A DNA stretch of 64,000 bases from Verrucomicrobiales bacterium (GCA_031256975.1 JAIRPN010000013.1:62001-126000), one strand, 5' to 3'; positions 9,247-19,385 are shown, numbered from the stretch's first letter. The notes: a model not told the origin generated them from the letters alone. Translations and numbers: made by a program.

Positions 9247-9801
9247 TTATTTCGGTTTGGTGACATGGCCGTCACAGTAGACGGCATTCATACGGCCGTT
9301 GTGGACGCCTGAAAAATCCTGGCAGATGCGGATGCGTGAGGAACTTACATTGCGCGGATTATTGCGGAAATAAACTTGCGGATTGTTGATTGGTTCATCG
9401 TCGGCATAGGGACGCCATTCGTAGCTGGAGCCCTTGAGCAGATAATAATTATTAGCTTTTAGATCAGAAGGGCATTGCACATTCTTTTGGGTGATGCCGT
9501 AGTCTTTGAGGGTATCGTATAAACCCACTGGCGTCGTATTGTCCGGAGTCAGGCTGCCGCTCGGATAAACCGGGTTGCTGGGATCGGTTTCGATCATGGG
9601 CATATTTCCATCATTATCCTGTGCATATCCTTGGACTGCCAAGCCGATTTGTTGCAAGTTGCTGACACAGGCGATTGAATCGGCTTTGCCAAGGATCACT
9701 CGTATTGAAGGCATGCTTAATGAAAAAAGCAGCGCGATGATGAATACTGTTACGATTAGCTCGATCACGGTGAAAGCGGCTTTTTCAGAGTGGCGTTTCA
9801 T
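9247..9801 (-). CDS. Type II secretion pseudopilin-like protein, H-X9-DG type
   Basis: I start at the ATG at 9799-9801, which gives a short basic leader followed by the prepilin processing site and helix, AAFTVIELIVTVFIIALLF. The processing residue before Phe is Ala rather than Gly, which is a deviation. The C-terminal part ends with GVHNGRMNAVYCDGHV, the H-X9-DG signature typical of the very numerous pseudopilins of Planctomycetes, Verrucomicrobia and Lentisphaerae. The length (184 residues) is normal. It sits between the STN-like gene (22 bases upstream) and the GspF-like gene, so all three probably act in one pilus-like or secretion machine. Confidence 0.9.
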   Translation of the reverse strand: MKRHSEKAAFTVIELIVTVFIIALLFSLSMPSIRVILGKADSIACVSNLQQIGLAVQGYAQDNDGNMPMIETDPSNPVYPSGSLTPDNTTPVGLYDTLKDYGITQKNVQCPSDLKANNYYLLKGSSYEWRPYADDEPINNPQVYFRNNPRNVSSSRIRICQDFSGVHNGRMNAVYCDGHVTKPK

Positions 9802-9823
9802 GGGATGGATTTTTGATTTATCT

Positions 9824-10834
9824 TTAGTGGGGAGAAGCTGAGGCTTTATTGGAGAGGTAGCGGCCGTAACGGGCTGCGCGTTTGTCGGCCGGAGTCTTGG
9901 AGTCACGGTCAAGTTGCCGTTCTTCCATGCGATCAAGGAACACAGGGTCGTTCATCATTTGCTCGAAGCGGGCGCGGCGTTGTTCCGGAGTGAGCTTTTG
10001 TATTTCCTGCATCAGGGTGAAGGCTTGCCGGGCATCAGGCGGTAATTGTTTGACGCGGGCCTGGATCCAGGAAGCGTCGAGATTGAATTGATTGTCGCCA
10101 CGCTGCCAATTGCCCTGTCGTTCGCCGCCACCTCCGTCACGGGGCGGACCGTCCTGGTTTTGCGCGAAGTTGCGCGGACGGCCACGGAAATAGAATACTT
10201 TTTCCATTTTGCCGCCGGCGAGCGAAGCTGCCTGCTTGACGGCGGATTGGATCCTGCCGTTGGCGGGTATTTTGTTGAGAGCGGGGTTCCAGTTGGTTGG
10301 ATTGATGAAGGAGCAGTTGGTATATAGGCTGAAGGACTCGAGAACATTGTTGAGCTCATTGCTGGCGGGGGCCTCGGTGGGTTGCCAGATTTCCTTCGAG
10401 TAATCGCGCATCACGTCATCGGCGGCCATTTGCAACATGCCGGGCAGCGGGTGGGAGTGCCATTGCCAATCGCTGTTGCCGTCCTCGCCGCGGCGGCGGC
10501 CTTCCATCAGTGCGGCGGTGCCGTTGGCGAGTTCCTGCTTATTCGGGGCGAGGATGTAGAACAGGCTGCCCCGGGTTTCCGTGGAGACGGCCAAGGTATC
10601 CACCGCTTCGTCGAGGGTGGCCTTGGTGAGGCGGATGGTCACTTTGGTGTCGGGATCCAGATTGGTGATGAAGGGAACACCGGCCTGGCGGCCGATTTCG
10701 GCGAAAACTTTCGAGGCGGGGGCGTCCTTGAAATTGACAGTGATTTTGCCCCAGTCATTGACAAAATAGTAAATAATATTTGCGACGAACAGGATTCCCA
10801 ACACGCCTAGCAGCCATTTTAGTTGAGTGGTCAT
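9824..10834 (-). CDS. Membrane-anchored STN/secretin-N-like protein, function unknown
   Basis: This 336-residue protein has one N-terminal transmembrane segment (LLGVLGILFVANIIYYFV). Next comes a stretch resembling an STN or secretin short domain: ITVNFKDAPASKVFAEIGRQ, then PDTKVTIRLTKATLDEAVDTL near residues 30-80. A Gly/Arg/Asn-rich linker follows near 225-250, then a charged helical tail containing KLTPEQRRARFEQMM. I do not recognise the whole protein. Its place at the head of the pseudopilin/GspF operon suggests a periplasmic partner of that machinery. That is inference from context; the protein is far too short to be a secretin. Confidence 0.6.
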   Translation of the reverse strand: MTTQLKWLLGVLGILFVANIIYYFVNDWGKITVNFKDAPASKVFAEIGRQAGVPFITNLDPDTKVTIRLTKATLDEAVDTLAVSTETRGSLFYILAPNKQELANGTAALMEGRRRGEDGNSDWQWHSHPLPGMLQMAADDVMRDYSKEIWQPTEAPASNELNNVLESFSLYTNCSFINPTNWNPALNKIPANGRIQSAVKQAASLAGGKMEKVFYFRGRPRNFAQNQDGPPRDGGGGERQGNWQRGDNQFNLDASWIQARVKQLPPDARQAFTLMQEIQKLTPEQRRARFEQMMNDPVFLDRMEERQLDRDSKTPADKRAARYGRYLSNKASASPH

Positions 10835-10980
10835 AATTATTTACTCAAGAATAACACGTGTTTTGGCGAAAGGTTACAGGCTTTGGTACGGTATTTTACC
10901 TGAAGAAAGCCCAAAACTGAAGGTATTAGTTGTTTGGGCATTAGAATTTTAGAAGGCTTAAGTAGATTTTTTGAAAAAAT

Positions 10981-11010
10981 TTGAACATTATCCCGGCAGG
11001 CCTGTCTAAT
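10981..11010 (+). promoter_or_regulatory. Candidate promoter for the hairpin RNA
   Basis: TTGAAC (10981-10986) and TCTAAT (11005-11010) are 18 bases apart and resemble -35 and -10 boxes (4 of 6 and 5 of 6 matches). The predicted start near 11017 lies about 17 bases before the 12-bp stem at 11034. Confidence 0.35.
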
Positions 11011-11033
11011 TTATTGAGTAGCCTATCCTAGAA

Positions 11034-11096
11034 AGCGGGAGTGCGTTTCATACTGGGGTTCCCATCATCCCACCACCTCCTTGTCGCACTCCCGCT
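11034..11096 (+). ncRNA. Candidate small RNA hairpin with an anti-Shine-Dalgarno loop
   Basis: A perfect 12-bp stem (AGCGGGAGTGCG at 11034-11045, CGCACTCCCGCT at 11085-11096) closes a 39-base loop. Inside the loop a small TGGG/CCCA hairpin (11054-11064) precedes an unpaired stretch containing CACCTCCTT (11074-11082), which is identical to the anti-Shine-Dalgarno end of 16S rRNA. On the plus strand this could be an RNA that pairs with ribosome binding sites. On the minus strand the same bases form a near-ideal ribosome binding site (AAGGAGGT) six bases before ATG-ATG and a six-codon frame, so a leader peptide upstream of the pseudopilin operon is the alternative. Strand and function are inferred. 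Confidence 0.45.
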
Positions 11097-11198
11097 CTTC
11101 TTTGCCTTGAAATGGCGATTTCCCTAAGGCAGCTAAAAATTTAAGCAGTTGGGATTGTCTTCCCGGGGAAATACGATAGTTTTTTTTCTTATCATCCT

Positions 11199-11933
11199 AT
11201 GCTGAATTTCAAAAGTCTGTTATTAGCGCTGACAATCGGCGGCGCCTCCCTGCTTATTATTTCTTGCGGCGGGACCAAGGCTCCCGAGCCAACGACCGGG
11301 GGGCAAATTGGCGGCACTGTGCCGCATCCCACTTATTCCTATACGCGCGTCCGGACCAATGAACCCCTTGTTGCGCTGACTTTTGACGACGGCCCAAGCA
11401 TTTCGAATACGCCGAAATTGCTGCAAATTTTGAAGGACAAGGATGTGCGGGCGACCTTTTTCATGATCGGACAGAACGTTGCCGCCCATCCTGATATTGT
11501 AAAACAGGTGGCCGCTGCCGGACATGAAATCGGCAGTCATACCTGGTCCCATCCGCATTTGTCACGGCTTTCGGTGGATGCGGTGACTGCGGAACTGCAA
11601 AAGACCCAGGACGCCATTGAGAAAGTCACCGGCAACAAGCCGCACTATTTGCGTCCGCCCTACGGCGATTTTACCAATGACCAGCGCCAGTGGGTGCACC
11701 AGAAATTTGGTTATGATTTTATCTTCTGGGATGTGGACCCGAACGACTGGCAAAAGCCGGGCGTGAATGTGGTGATTTCCCGTATTGTCAGCGGCACCCG
11801 AAGCGGCTCGATTATCTTGCTGCATGATATCCATGCCGACAGCGTGGCGGCGGTGCCGGAGATCATTGACCAACTCAAGGCAAAAGGTTTCCGCTTTGTC
11901 ACGGTTAGCGAATTGCTGGCGGCTGAAAAATAA
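11199..11933 (+). CDS. Polysaccharide deacetylase (NodB) lipoprotein
   Basis: This 244-residue protein has a lipoprotein signal (lipobox ending at Cys23, sequence LIISC). A NodB domain (PF01522) fills residues about 55-240. All five motifs are visible: TFDDGP with the catalytic and metal Asp63/Asp64, HTWSHPH with the metal-binding His114/His118, RPPYGD, DVDPNDW, and LLHDIH with the second catalytic His. Such enzymes remove N-acetyl groups from peptidoglycan or chitin-type polymers. A lipid anchor places it in the envelope. The substrate is probably cell-wall glycan, but this is not certain. It is a single gene in front of the two-component pair. Confidence 0.93.
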   Translation: MLNFKSLLLALTIGGASLLIISCGGTKAPEPTTGGQIGGTVPHPTYSYTRVRTNEPLVALTFDDGPSISNTPKLLQILKDKDVRATFFMIGQNVAAHPDIVKQVAAAGHEIGSHTWSHPHLSRLSVDAVTAELQKTQDAIEKVTGNKPHYLRPPYGDFTNDQRQWVHQKFGYDFIFWDVDPNDWQKPGVNVVISRIVSGTRSGSIILLHDIHADSVAAVPEIIDQLKAKGFRFVTVSELLAAEK

Positions 11934-12009
11934 CGTCAGCCATCAAATTGTCGGTCTTTTGACGCACAATTGTCACAATCTGCCGCTTGGATAAGGGAGT
12001 ATCTGTAAC

Positions 12010-12696
12010 ATGAATGCAAAAATCTTAGTCATCGACGACGAGCCGGATGTGGTGGATTTGATCGCACTGAACCTGAAATCTTCCGGTTTCAAAATCATCT
12101 CCGCGGACAACGGCGAGGCCGGTATCGCCAAGGCCAAGGCGGAATCGCCCGACCTGATCATTCTCGACCTGATGCTGCCGAAAATCTCCGGTACCGAGGT
12201 GTGCAAGATTTTGAAGCGTGACTCCGTCACCTCGGCGATCCCGATCATTATGGTCACCGCCAAGAGCGAGGAAGTCGACCGTATCATCGGTTTGGAACTC
12301 GGCGCGGATGATTATGTCACCAAGCCTTTCAGCCCGCGTGAATTGAACTTGCGGGTCCAGTCGATCCTGCGCCGCAGCCAGCCGGAACAGACCAAGCAGG
12401 AACGGATCAAGCATGGTGATCTGACCCTTGATCATTCGCGTTACGAGGTGTTCATCGGCGGCGAGAAGATTGACCTGACCGCCACCGAATTCAAATTGCT
12501 GGCCATCCTGCTGGAACGCAAAGGCCGCGTGCAAAGCCGCGACCGCCTGTTGAACGATGTCTGGGGTTATGAGAGTGTGATTGATACCCGTACCGTGGAC
12601 ACCCACGTGCGCCGCCTGCGCGAAAAAATGGGCAAACTGGCGGATTATGTTGAGACTGTGCGCGGGGTCGGGTATAGAATGCTGGATGCGGTTTGA
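12010..12696 (+). CDS. phoB: OmpR/PhoB-family response regulator
   Basis: This 228-residue regulator has a receiver domain with acidic pocket Asp9/Asp10, phosphoacceptor Asp53 (LIILDLMLP), Thr83 and Lys105 (DYVTKPFSPREL). A winged-helix DNA-binding domain follows (about residues 130-226), ending with VDTHVRRLREKM and VRGVGYRM. Overall similarity is to PhoB, which activates phosphate-starvation genes. It is followed after 28 bases by a PhoR-like kinase, supporting that role. The pst and phoU genes are not in the window, so the phosphate assignment rests on sequence type alone. Confidence 0.85.
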   Translation: MNAKILVIDDEPDVVDLIALNLKSSGFKIISADNGEAGIAKAKAESPDLIILDLMLPKISGTEVCKILKRDSVTSAIPIIMVTAKSEEVDRIIGLELGADDYVTKPFSPRELNLRVQSILRRSQPEQTKQERIKHGDLTLDHSRYEVFIGGEKIDLTATEFKLLAILLERKGRVQSRDRLLNDVWGYESVIDTRTVDTHVRRLREKMGKLADYVETVRGVGYRMLDAV

Positions 12697-12724
12697 ATCG
12701 CTTCCGACAGCTTAATCCACCAAC

Positions 12725-13981
<1,257 letters not shown>

Positions 13982-14067
13982 GTTTTTAGAGTTGTCTCAT
14001 CGCCCGTGACGGTTAAAACTAGACGCTGCAAATCAGATTAACCCTCAACTGGAAAGCTTCCTTAGTT

Positions 14068-15027
14068 ATGGCTATTTACAACAACGTCGTTGAAACCATC
14101 GGCAGAACCCCCTTGGTAAGATTGAACCGTGTGACCGAAGGTTGTGCCGCGACCATCGCGCTGAAGTGCGAATTTTTCAACCCGCTGGGCAGCGTCAAGG
14201 ATCGTATCGGCGCGGCGATGATCGAGGACGCGGAAAAGAAGGGCATCCTGAAGAAGGACACCCTGATCATCGAGCCGACTTCCGGCAACACCGGCATCGC
14301 GCTGGCCTTTGTCGCCGCGGCGAAGGGTTACAAATTGGTTTTGACCATGCCCGAGAGCATGAGCCTGGAGCGCCGCACGCTGCTGGCGATGCTTGGTGCG
14401 AGAGTGGTGCTGACTCCCGCCGCCGAAGGCATGAAGGGTGCCATCGCGCGTGCGGAGGAATTGCACCGCGAGAATTCCAATTCCTGGATTCCGCAGCAGT
14501 TTCGCAATCCCGCCAATCCCGAGATTCATCACAAGACCACCGCGCAGGAAATCTGGCAGGACACCGACGGCAAAGTCGACGTCCTCGTTAGCGGCGTCGG
14601 TACCGGCGGCACGCTAACCGGCATTAGTGAAACCATCAAGGCGCTCAAGCCGGGCTTCCAGGCAGTTGCCGTGGAACCGAAGGATTCGCCGGTGATTTCG
14701 CAGACCTTGAACGGCGACCCGATCAAGCCCGGCCCGCACAAAATCCAGGGTATCGGCGCCGGGTTCATTCCCGACAACCTGCACTTGAAAATTGTCGACG
14801 AAGTCATCACGGTCAGCAACGAGGATGCCTTGGCCATGGCACGTCGCATCGCCAAGGAAGAGGGTTTATTGGTGGGTATTTCCACCGGGGCAAACGTGTT
14901 TGCCGCGTTGCAAATTGCCCAGCGGCCCGACAATGCGGGCAAGCTGATCGTCACCATTGCCTGCAGCACCGGTGAGCGCTATCTCAGCACCGCCCTGGCG
15001 GAAGACGCGCGCAAGCTAGTCAGTTGA
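14068..15027 (+). CDS. cysK: Cysteine synthase A (O-acetylserine sulfhydrylase)
   Basis: This 319-residue PLP enzyme has the CysK signature. Lys44 in [11 protein letters not shown] forms the internal aldimine. The substrate loop is TSGNTGIAL, the phosphate-binding loop [11 protein letters not shown], and SSGAN-type residues appear as GISTGAN. It replaces the acetyl group of O-acetylserine with sulfide to make cysteine. An MFS gene follows 27 bases after the stop and may be cotranscribed. No regulatory leader is recognised in the 86 bases before the gene. Confidence 0.95.
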   Translation: MAIYNNVVETIGRTPLVRLNRVTEGCAATIALKCEFFNPLGSVKDRIGAAMIEDAEKKGILKKDTLIIEPTSGNTGIALAFVAAAKGYKLVLTMPESMSLERRTLLAMLGARVVLTPAAEGMKGAIARAEELHRENSNSWIPQQFRNPANPEIHHKTTAQEIWQDTDGKVDVLVSGVGTGGTLTGISETIKALKPGFQAVAVEPKDSPVISQTLNGDPIKPGPHKIQGIGAGFIPDNLHLKIVDEVITVSNEDALAMARRIAKEEGLLVGISTGANVFAALQIAQRPDNAGKLIVTIACSTGERYLSTALAEDARKLVS

Positions 15028-15054
15028 ACGGCTGACCATTAGCGACCTACCGAC

Positions 15055-16242
15055 ATGTTTATCCCCGCAGGCAAACGGCCGGTGCATCCGGCTTTTCTGA
15101 CCGCATTGTGTTATGCGTCGATGATGGCGTTGTCCATCGGCATCAATCTGCTGCCGGTGTACCTGACCACGCTAAGCGTAACCTATGGCGGATCGGACGG
15201 ATTGACGCAGGAAGAGCTCGGGCGTCTCGGCGCCTGCGCGTTTGGCGGCCTGGTCATCGGGATTTTGCTGACCGGGCCGCTGGTGGACCGATGGGGTGCC
15301 AAATTATTCACGCTAACGGCGAGCGCGATGATCGCCCTGTCGCTGGCGGCCTGCGGCCTCGCACCGGATTACACCTTGTTGTGTGTCGCGATGTTTTTCC
15401 TCGGCGCGGGTTCCGGTGTGATGGACATGGTGCTCAGCCCGATCGTGTCGGTGTTGAATCCGCAGCGGCGCACCTCGGCACTGAACTGGCTGCATTCGTT
15501 TTATTGTGTCGGGGCGGTGGTGACGATCCTGGCAGGCACCCTGTTCATCAAGGCGGGACTCAGTTGGAAGATTTCCTGTTTGCTGCTGGTGCCGTTGCCG
15601 GCCTTGCTGTTTTTCCTGTTCGCGCCGTTGCGATTCCCGTCGCTGGGCACGCATGAAACACGCACCAAACTGCGCACGCTGGTGTGGCACAAATGGTTTA
15701 TCCTGGCGCTAATCACCATCTTTCTTGGCGGTGCGACCGAGGCCGGGATGGCGCAATGGCTGCCCGCTTATGCGGAAACCAATCTGGGGTTCTCACGCAT
15801 GACCGGTGGCATCTCGCTGTTGGCGTTCTCGGTGATGATGGCGTTGGGGAGGATGATCATCGGTTCCTTGGACAAGCACGTGAATCCCTTTGTCATCATG
15901 ATGTGGGGTTGCGGCCTGTCGGTGCTGCTGTTCCTGCTGGGTTCGTTCCTGCCATTGCCGTGGGCGGCGCTGTCCGCCTGTGTATTGGTCGGGTTTACCG
16001 GCAGTTGTTTGTGGCCGACGGTGCTGGCGGTGACGGCCGACCGCTATCCGTCCGGCGGTGCCAGCATGTTTGGTTTTTTGGCGGCCTTCGGCAACATGGG
16101 CGGGATTTTCATGCCTTGGGTGGTGGGCTGGATCGCGGACTTGGCGAATTTGTCGTGGGGCTTGGCGATTTCCGCATTGGCGCCGGCCCTGATGCTGCCC
16201 TTGCTGTTAAAAATGCGGCGGGACAAAGAAGTTTGTCATTAG
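15055..16242 (+). CDS. Major facilitator superfamily transporter
   Basis: This 395-residue protein has about twelve hydrophobic helices in two halves. The MFS loop 2-3 signature is present near residue 80 as GPLVDRWGAKLF. The C-terminal half contains GFTGSCLWPTVLAVTADRYP, which resembles the fucose-permease branch (FucP/YfkF-like). The substrate is unknown. It follows cysK closely in the same direction. The TAG stop (16240-16242) lies in a CATTAGCG motif copy, and tRNA-Leu begins 56 bases later. Confidence 0.85.
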   Translation: MFIPAGKRPVHPAFLTALCYASMMALSIGINLLPVYLTTLSVTYGGSDGLTQEELGRLGACAFGGLVIGILLTGPLVDRWGAKLFTLTASAMIALSLAACGLAPDYTLLCVAMFFLGAGSGVMDMVLSPIVSVLNPQRRTSALNWLHSFYCVGAVVTILAGTLFIKAGLSWKISCLLLVPLPALLFFLFAPLRFPSLGTHETRTKLRTLVWHKWFILALITIFLGGATEAGMAQWLPAYAETNLGFSRMTGGISLLAFSVMMALGRMIIGSLDKHVNPFVIMMWGCGLSVLLFLLGSFLPLPWAALSACVLVGFTGSCLWPTVLAVTADRYPSGGASMFGFLAAFGNMGGIFMPWVVGWIADLANLSWGLAISALAPALMLPLLLKMRRDKEVCH

Positions 16243-16298
16243 CGGCGGTTTTCTCCTTGCGTTCGGGGCTTGGCTTTGCGTAAGATTTCCCCTCACAC

Positions 16299-16380
16299 GC
16301 GCTCGTGGCGAAATGGCAGACGCGCTAGTTTCAGGTACTAGTGGATAACATCCGTGGAGGTTCGACTCCTCTCGAGCGCA
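16299..16380 (+). tRNA. tRNA-Leu, anticodon CAG
   Basis: A seven-base acceptor stem (GCGCTCG / CGAGCGC) closes the structure, with A at 16380 as discriminator. The anticodon stem CTAGT/ACTAG holds loop TTCAGGT, giving anticodon CAG, which reads the leucine codon CUG. A variable arm longer than usual (class II, GGATAACATCC region) and the T loop TTCGACT are present. CCA is not encoded. Confidence 0.95.
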
Positions 16381-16384
16381 CTCT

Positions 16385-17059
16385 TTAATTCACGCAATTA
16401 AAAATTTTGATCGCGCCGCGTTCGCTTTGGACGTTGGCGGCGGGGAAGTCCGGGCTTTTGCCCTCGACCATGCGTTCGATCCACGGCTGTTTGCCCGCGC
16501 CCTTGGAGACAAACCAGATTTCCTTGGCCTGGCGCAGGGCCGGATAGGTCAGGGTCAGGCGCTGGGAGTCCATCTGCGACACCCAGTTGGCGGTGGCGTA
16601 TTTGACGTTTTCCTGCAAGGCCCTGGTGCCGGGGAACAGCGAGGCGGTGTGGCCGTCGTTGCCGATGCCGAGCAGGATCAAATCAAAACGCGGCGGCTGG
16701 CCGAGATCGCGGATCAGGCGGCGTTCGTAATCGGCGGCGGCTTCCTCGGCCTTGGGCAGTTCGGTTTTCCAGCGTTCCAATTTCACCGTTAGCGGGTAAA
16801 AGGCCTGGTAAATCATGCGATAATTGCTGTCCTGGTGATCCATCGGCACCCAGCGCTCGTCGCCGATGAACAGGTGCGTGGCCGACCAGGCCCAGTCGAT
16901 TTTGCTCAGTGCTTTGTACAGGCTTTCCGGGCTGGAACCGCCGCTCAGGGCGACATTGAACACCCCGCGCTTTTGCAGCGCCTCGCTGCCGATTTCCTGC
17001 CAGTTGGCGATTAATGCGGCGATCCAGTCCTGTTCGTTTTCAAAGCGGAGATGAGTCAT
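16385..17059 (-). CDS. pgl: 6-phosphogluconolactonase
   Basis: This 224-residue protein belongs to the glucosamine-6-phosphate isomerase/6-phosphogluconolactonase family. Family motifs are NVALSGGSSPESLYKAL near residues 34-50, HLFIGDERWVP near 62-72 and DLILLGIGNDGHTASLFPG near 125-143. The last contains the GxGxDGHxASLFPG signature of Pgl rather than NagB. It hydrolyses 6-phosphogluconolactone in the oxidative pentose phosphate pathway. The gene converges on tRNA-Leu, with only a few bases between them, and diverges from ppk2. Confidence 0.92.
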   Translation of the reverse strand: MTHLRFENEQDWIAALIANWQEIGSEALQKRGVFNVALSGGSSPESLYKALSKIDWAWSATHLFIGDERWVPMDHQDSNYRMIYQAFYPLTVKLERWKTELPKAEEAAADYERRLIRDLGQPPRFDLILLGIGNDGHTASLFPGTRALQENVKYATANWVSQMDSQRLTLTYPALRQAKEIWFVSKGAGKQPWIERMVEGKSPDFPAANVQSERGAIKIFNCVN

Positions 17060-17177
17060 ATGAAGGGTTGAGTTTAGCGTTTTCGCTTTTCAGTGCCAAC
17101 GGGTTTTTGCGGAAAACCAAATTTAACAAGGAAAACTCTTTTCAAATCAGGCGCTTTGCTTTAATGAATTTCACGCT

Positions 17178-17900
17178 ATGGGACTGCTCGACAAGCTTGA
17201 CCTGACCAAACAAATCGAAGAGAAGTCAAAATACAAGAAGAAGCTGGAGGAATTGCAGCTCGAGCTGCTGCATCTGCAGCCCCGTCTGCGCCAAACCAAG
17301 CGCAATTTGATCCTGGTGTTCGAGGGCCCTGACGCGGCGGGCAAGGGGGGCATTATCAAGCGTACCCTGGAACGCCTCGACCCGCGCACGGTCCGCGTTT
17401 ATTCCATCGTCAAGCCGACCGCGCAGGAATATGCCAATCACTACATGCGCCGTTTTTGGATCAAGTTGCCGAGCTACGGCGAGATCGCGGTTTTCGACCG
17501 CAGCTGGTATGGCCGCGTGCTGGTTGAACGGGTGGAGGGTTTTGCCTCCAAACCCGAATGGAAACGCGCCTACGACGAGATCAACCAGTTTGAGAAAAAC
17601 CTGGTCGATGACGGCTCGATCCTGATGAAGTTTTTCGTGCATATTACCAAGGAGGAGCAGTTGGCCCGTTTCAAGAAACGCGCCGCCGATCCCTACAAAC
17701 GCTGGAAGATCAACGAGGAAGACTGGCGCAACCGCGAGAAATGGAACCAGCACAACGAGGCGGCCGAGGACATGTTCGCCAAATGCAGCCCCGCGCACGC
17801 ACCGTGGACACTGGTCGAGGGCAATTTCAAATGGTACGCGCGCCTCAAGGTGCTCAGGGCAGTGGTGAAGCAGCTGGAGAAGGAAATCGGCAAGGCATGA
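17178..17900 (+). CDS. ppk2: Polyphosphate kinase 2 family protein
   Basis: This 240-residue protein has a charged helical N-terminus, then the PPK2 core (PF03976): Walker A FEGPDAAGKGG near residues 48-58, IVKPTAQEYANHYMRRFW, and the lid/Walker B region AVFDRSWYGRVLVERVEG near 99-115. PPK2 uses polyphosphate to phosphorylate nucleoside mono- or diphosphates. The class cannot be assigned by eye. Its stop TGA overlaps the start of the following thioesterase gene (ATGA, 17897-17900), so the two are translationally coupled. A PhoB/PhoR pair 3 kb upstream fits a phosphate theme but is not linked directly. Confidence 0.92.
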   Translation: MGLLDKLDLTKQIEEKSKYKKKLEELQLELLHLQPRLRQTKRNLILVFEGPDAAGKGGIIKRTLERLDPRTVRVYSIVKPTAQEYANHYMRRFWIKLPSYGEIAVFDRSWYGRVLVERVEGFASKPEWKRAYDEINQFEKNLVDDGSILMKFFVHITKEEQLARFKKRAADPYKRWKINEEDWRNREKWNQHNEAAEDMFAKCSPAHAPWTLVEGNFKWYARLKVLRAVVKQLEKEIGKA

Positions 17901-18340
17901 ACGCCCACGCTAACAGCGAACTGCCCGAACATCCCGAGATCAGCGTGCCGGTAAAGGTGTATTTCTTCGACACGGACGCCGGTGGCGTGGTGCATAACGT
18001 TGCCTATCTGCGCATGGTGGAAATCGCCCGCTCCGACCTGGCGGAAAAACTTGGCTGGACGCTAAAGGCGATGTCCGCCGATGAGTGCCCGGTGGTGGCG
18101 CGCACCGAGATCGATTACCTCAAACCCGCCCGGCTTGGCGATGATTTGAAGGTTCACTCCCGGTTGGCGGGCATGGAAAAGATCCGTTTTTACATCGAGA
18201 CGGTGATTTCCAACGCCGCCAATGGCGAAGTCTTTTGCCGTTGCCGCCAGACCATGGTGACGGTGCAACTCGGCAGCGGACGTCCGCGCTCCCTGCGCAA
18301 GGACTGGCGCGCCAGGTGGCCGCATTTGATCGACGAATAA
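17897..18340 (+). CDS. Hotdog-fold acyl-CoA thioesterase (YbgC/4HBT-like)
   Basis: I start at the ATG at 17897, which overlaps the ppk2 stop; the open frame upstream is only a shadow of ppk2. The 147-residue product has the 4HBT signature VYFFDTDAGGVVHNVAYLRM near residues 23-42, with the catalytic Asp and the HN pair of YbgC-type thioesterases. These hydrolyse short-chain or aromatic acyl-CoA esters. In some bacteria YbgC sits with tol-pal, but not here. A convergent aldo-keto reductase gene follows, and its end overlaps a motif copy at 18347. Confidence 0.87.
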   Translation: MNAHANSELPEHPEISVPVKVYFFDTDAGGVVHNVAYLRMVEIARSDLAEKLGWTLKAMSADECPVVARTEIDYLKPARLGDDLKVHSRLAGMEKIRFYIETVISNAANGEVFCRCRQTMVTVQLGSGRPRSLRKDWRARWPHLIDE

Positions 18341-18349
18341 ATTTCGTCG

Positions 18350-19357
18350 TTAGCGGTCGATCGCCTTCATGTTGGCGGCGGCATAACGGTCGCCGGAAAT
18401 TTCATGTTCCGGAATGGCGGTTTCCAGTTCGGCGATTTCCGCCGTGGTTAGCGTGATTCTTGCGGCGGCGGCATTTTCTTCCAGATAAACCCGGCGCTTG
18501 GTGCCGGGAATCGGCAGCAGATCAGGGCCTTTTGCCAAGACCCAGGCCAAGGCCAATTGTCCCGGTTTCACTCCCTTGCGGTTGGCAATGGCACGGACGC
18601 GTTCAACCAGTATCAGGTTTTTATCAAACGATTCCCCGGCGAAGCGCGGGTAGCGTTGCGAGCGAGAATCGTTGGCGCCAAGGTCAGTGGGTTTGGTGAT
18701 GGTTCCGGTAAGGAAACCGCGTCCCAGCGGGCTATAAGGCACGAAACCGATGCCCAGTTCACGCACGGTCGGCAAAATTTCCTTTTCCACATGGCGCTCC
18801 CACAAAGAGTATTCGGTTTGCAGCGCAGTGATCGGGTGAATTTTATGCGCACGGCGAATTGTTGCGGGCGAAGCCTCAGACAGGCCGAGGTAACGGACTT
18901 TCCCGGCTTTGACCAATTCCGCCATGGCGCCGACGGTGTCCTCGATCGACGTTTCGGGATCGACGCGGTGCTGGTAATACAGGTCAATATGATCAATGCC
19001 GAGCCGTTTCAGGGACGCATCGCAGGCTTTTTTCACGTATTCAGGCTTGCCGCTGATGCTCCAGTTGGTCGGATTTTCCTTGGTGCGCACATTGGCGAAT
19101 TTGGTGGCGAGGAACACCTCGTCGCGGCGGCCGCGGATGGTTTTGCCAATCAACTCCTCATTGTCACCGATGCCGTAGGTGTCGGCGGTATCGAGGAAGT
19201 TGATGCCCAAGTCCAACGCCCGCAGCAGCGTTGCGGAAGATTCGGCGTCGTTGCGTTCACCGTAGAATTCACTCATGCCCATGCAACCAAGGCCGATAGC
19301 GGAGATTGTGGGACCGTTTTTGCCAAGCTGGCGTCGGGGAAAAGAAGCAGCAGTCAT
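18350..19357 (-). CDS. Aldo/keto reductase
   Basis: I use the ATG at 19355-19357; an upstream in-frame TTG is less likely. The 335-residue TIM-barrel protein has the AKR catalytic set: Asp and Tyr in [10 protein letters not shown], Lys in FLATKFAN, and His in DLYYQHRVD. It also has the NADPH-binding end [11 protein letters not shown] preceded by IPGTKR. It most resembles the AKR13/YakC-like group of soluble NADPH-dependent carbonyl reductases. The physiological substrate is unknown. Its TAA stop (18350-18352) lies inside a motif copy. A motif-pair hairpin lies about 30 bases upstream of the start. Confidence 0.9.
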   Translation of the reverse strand: MTAASFPRRQLGKNGPTISAIGLGCMGMSEFYGERNDAESSATLLRALDLGINFLDTADTYGIGDNEELIGKTIRGRRDEVFLATKFANVRTKENPTNWSISGKPEYVKKACDASLKRLGIDHIDLYYQHRVDPETSIEDTVGAMAELVKAGKVRYLGLSEASPATIRRAHKIHPITALQTEYSLWERHVEKEILPTVRELGIGFVPYSPLGRGFLTGTITKPTDLGANDSRSQRYPRFAGESFDKNLILVERVRAIANRKGVKPGQLALAWVLAKGPDLLPIPGTKRRVYLEENAAAARITLTTAEIAELETAIPEHEISGDRYAAANMKAIDR

Positions 19358-19385
19358 GAGGGTCAATATAGCACAAATAAAAAAA

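Larger units (their letters stand above)
10835..11198. other. 364-base intergenic region between divergent genes
   Basis: AT-richer DNA separates the leftward STN-like gene from the rightward deacetylase gene, so it must carry both promoters. It holds a large hairpin at 11034-11096 (described separately) and a candidate rightward promoter at 10981-11010. No credible protein-coding frame is visible apart from a six-codon frame inside the hairpin on the minus strand. Confidence 0.7.

Noticed and set aside
9440-9470. TTAGC occurrences at 9451 and similar as motif copies
   Set aside because: They lack the CGCTAA/TTAGCG core and sit in AT-rich DNA where such pentamers are expected by chance.
13982-14067. 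A possible cysteine-related riboswitch before cysK
   Set aside because: The 86-base gap shows no recognisable riboswitch fold and no terminator-antiterminator pair.
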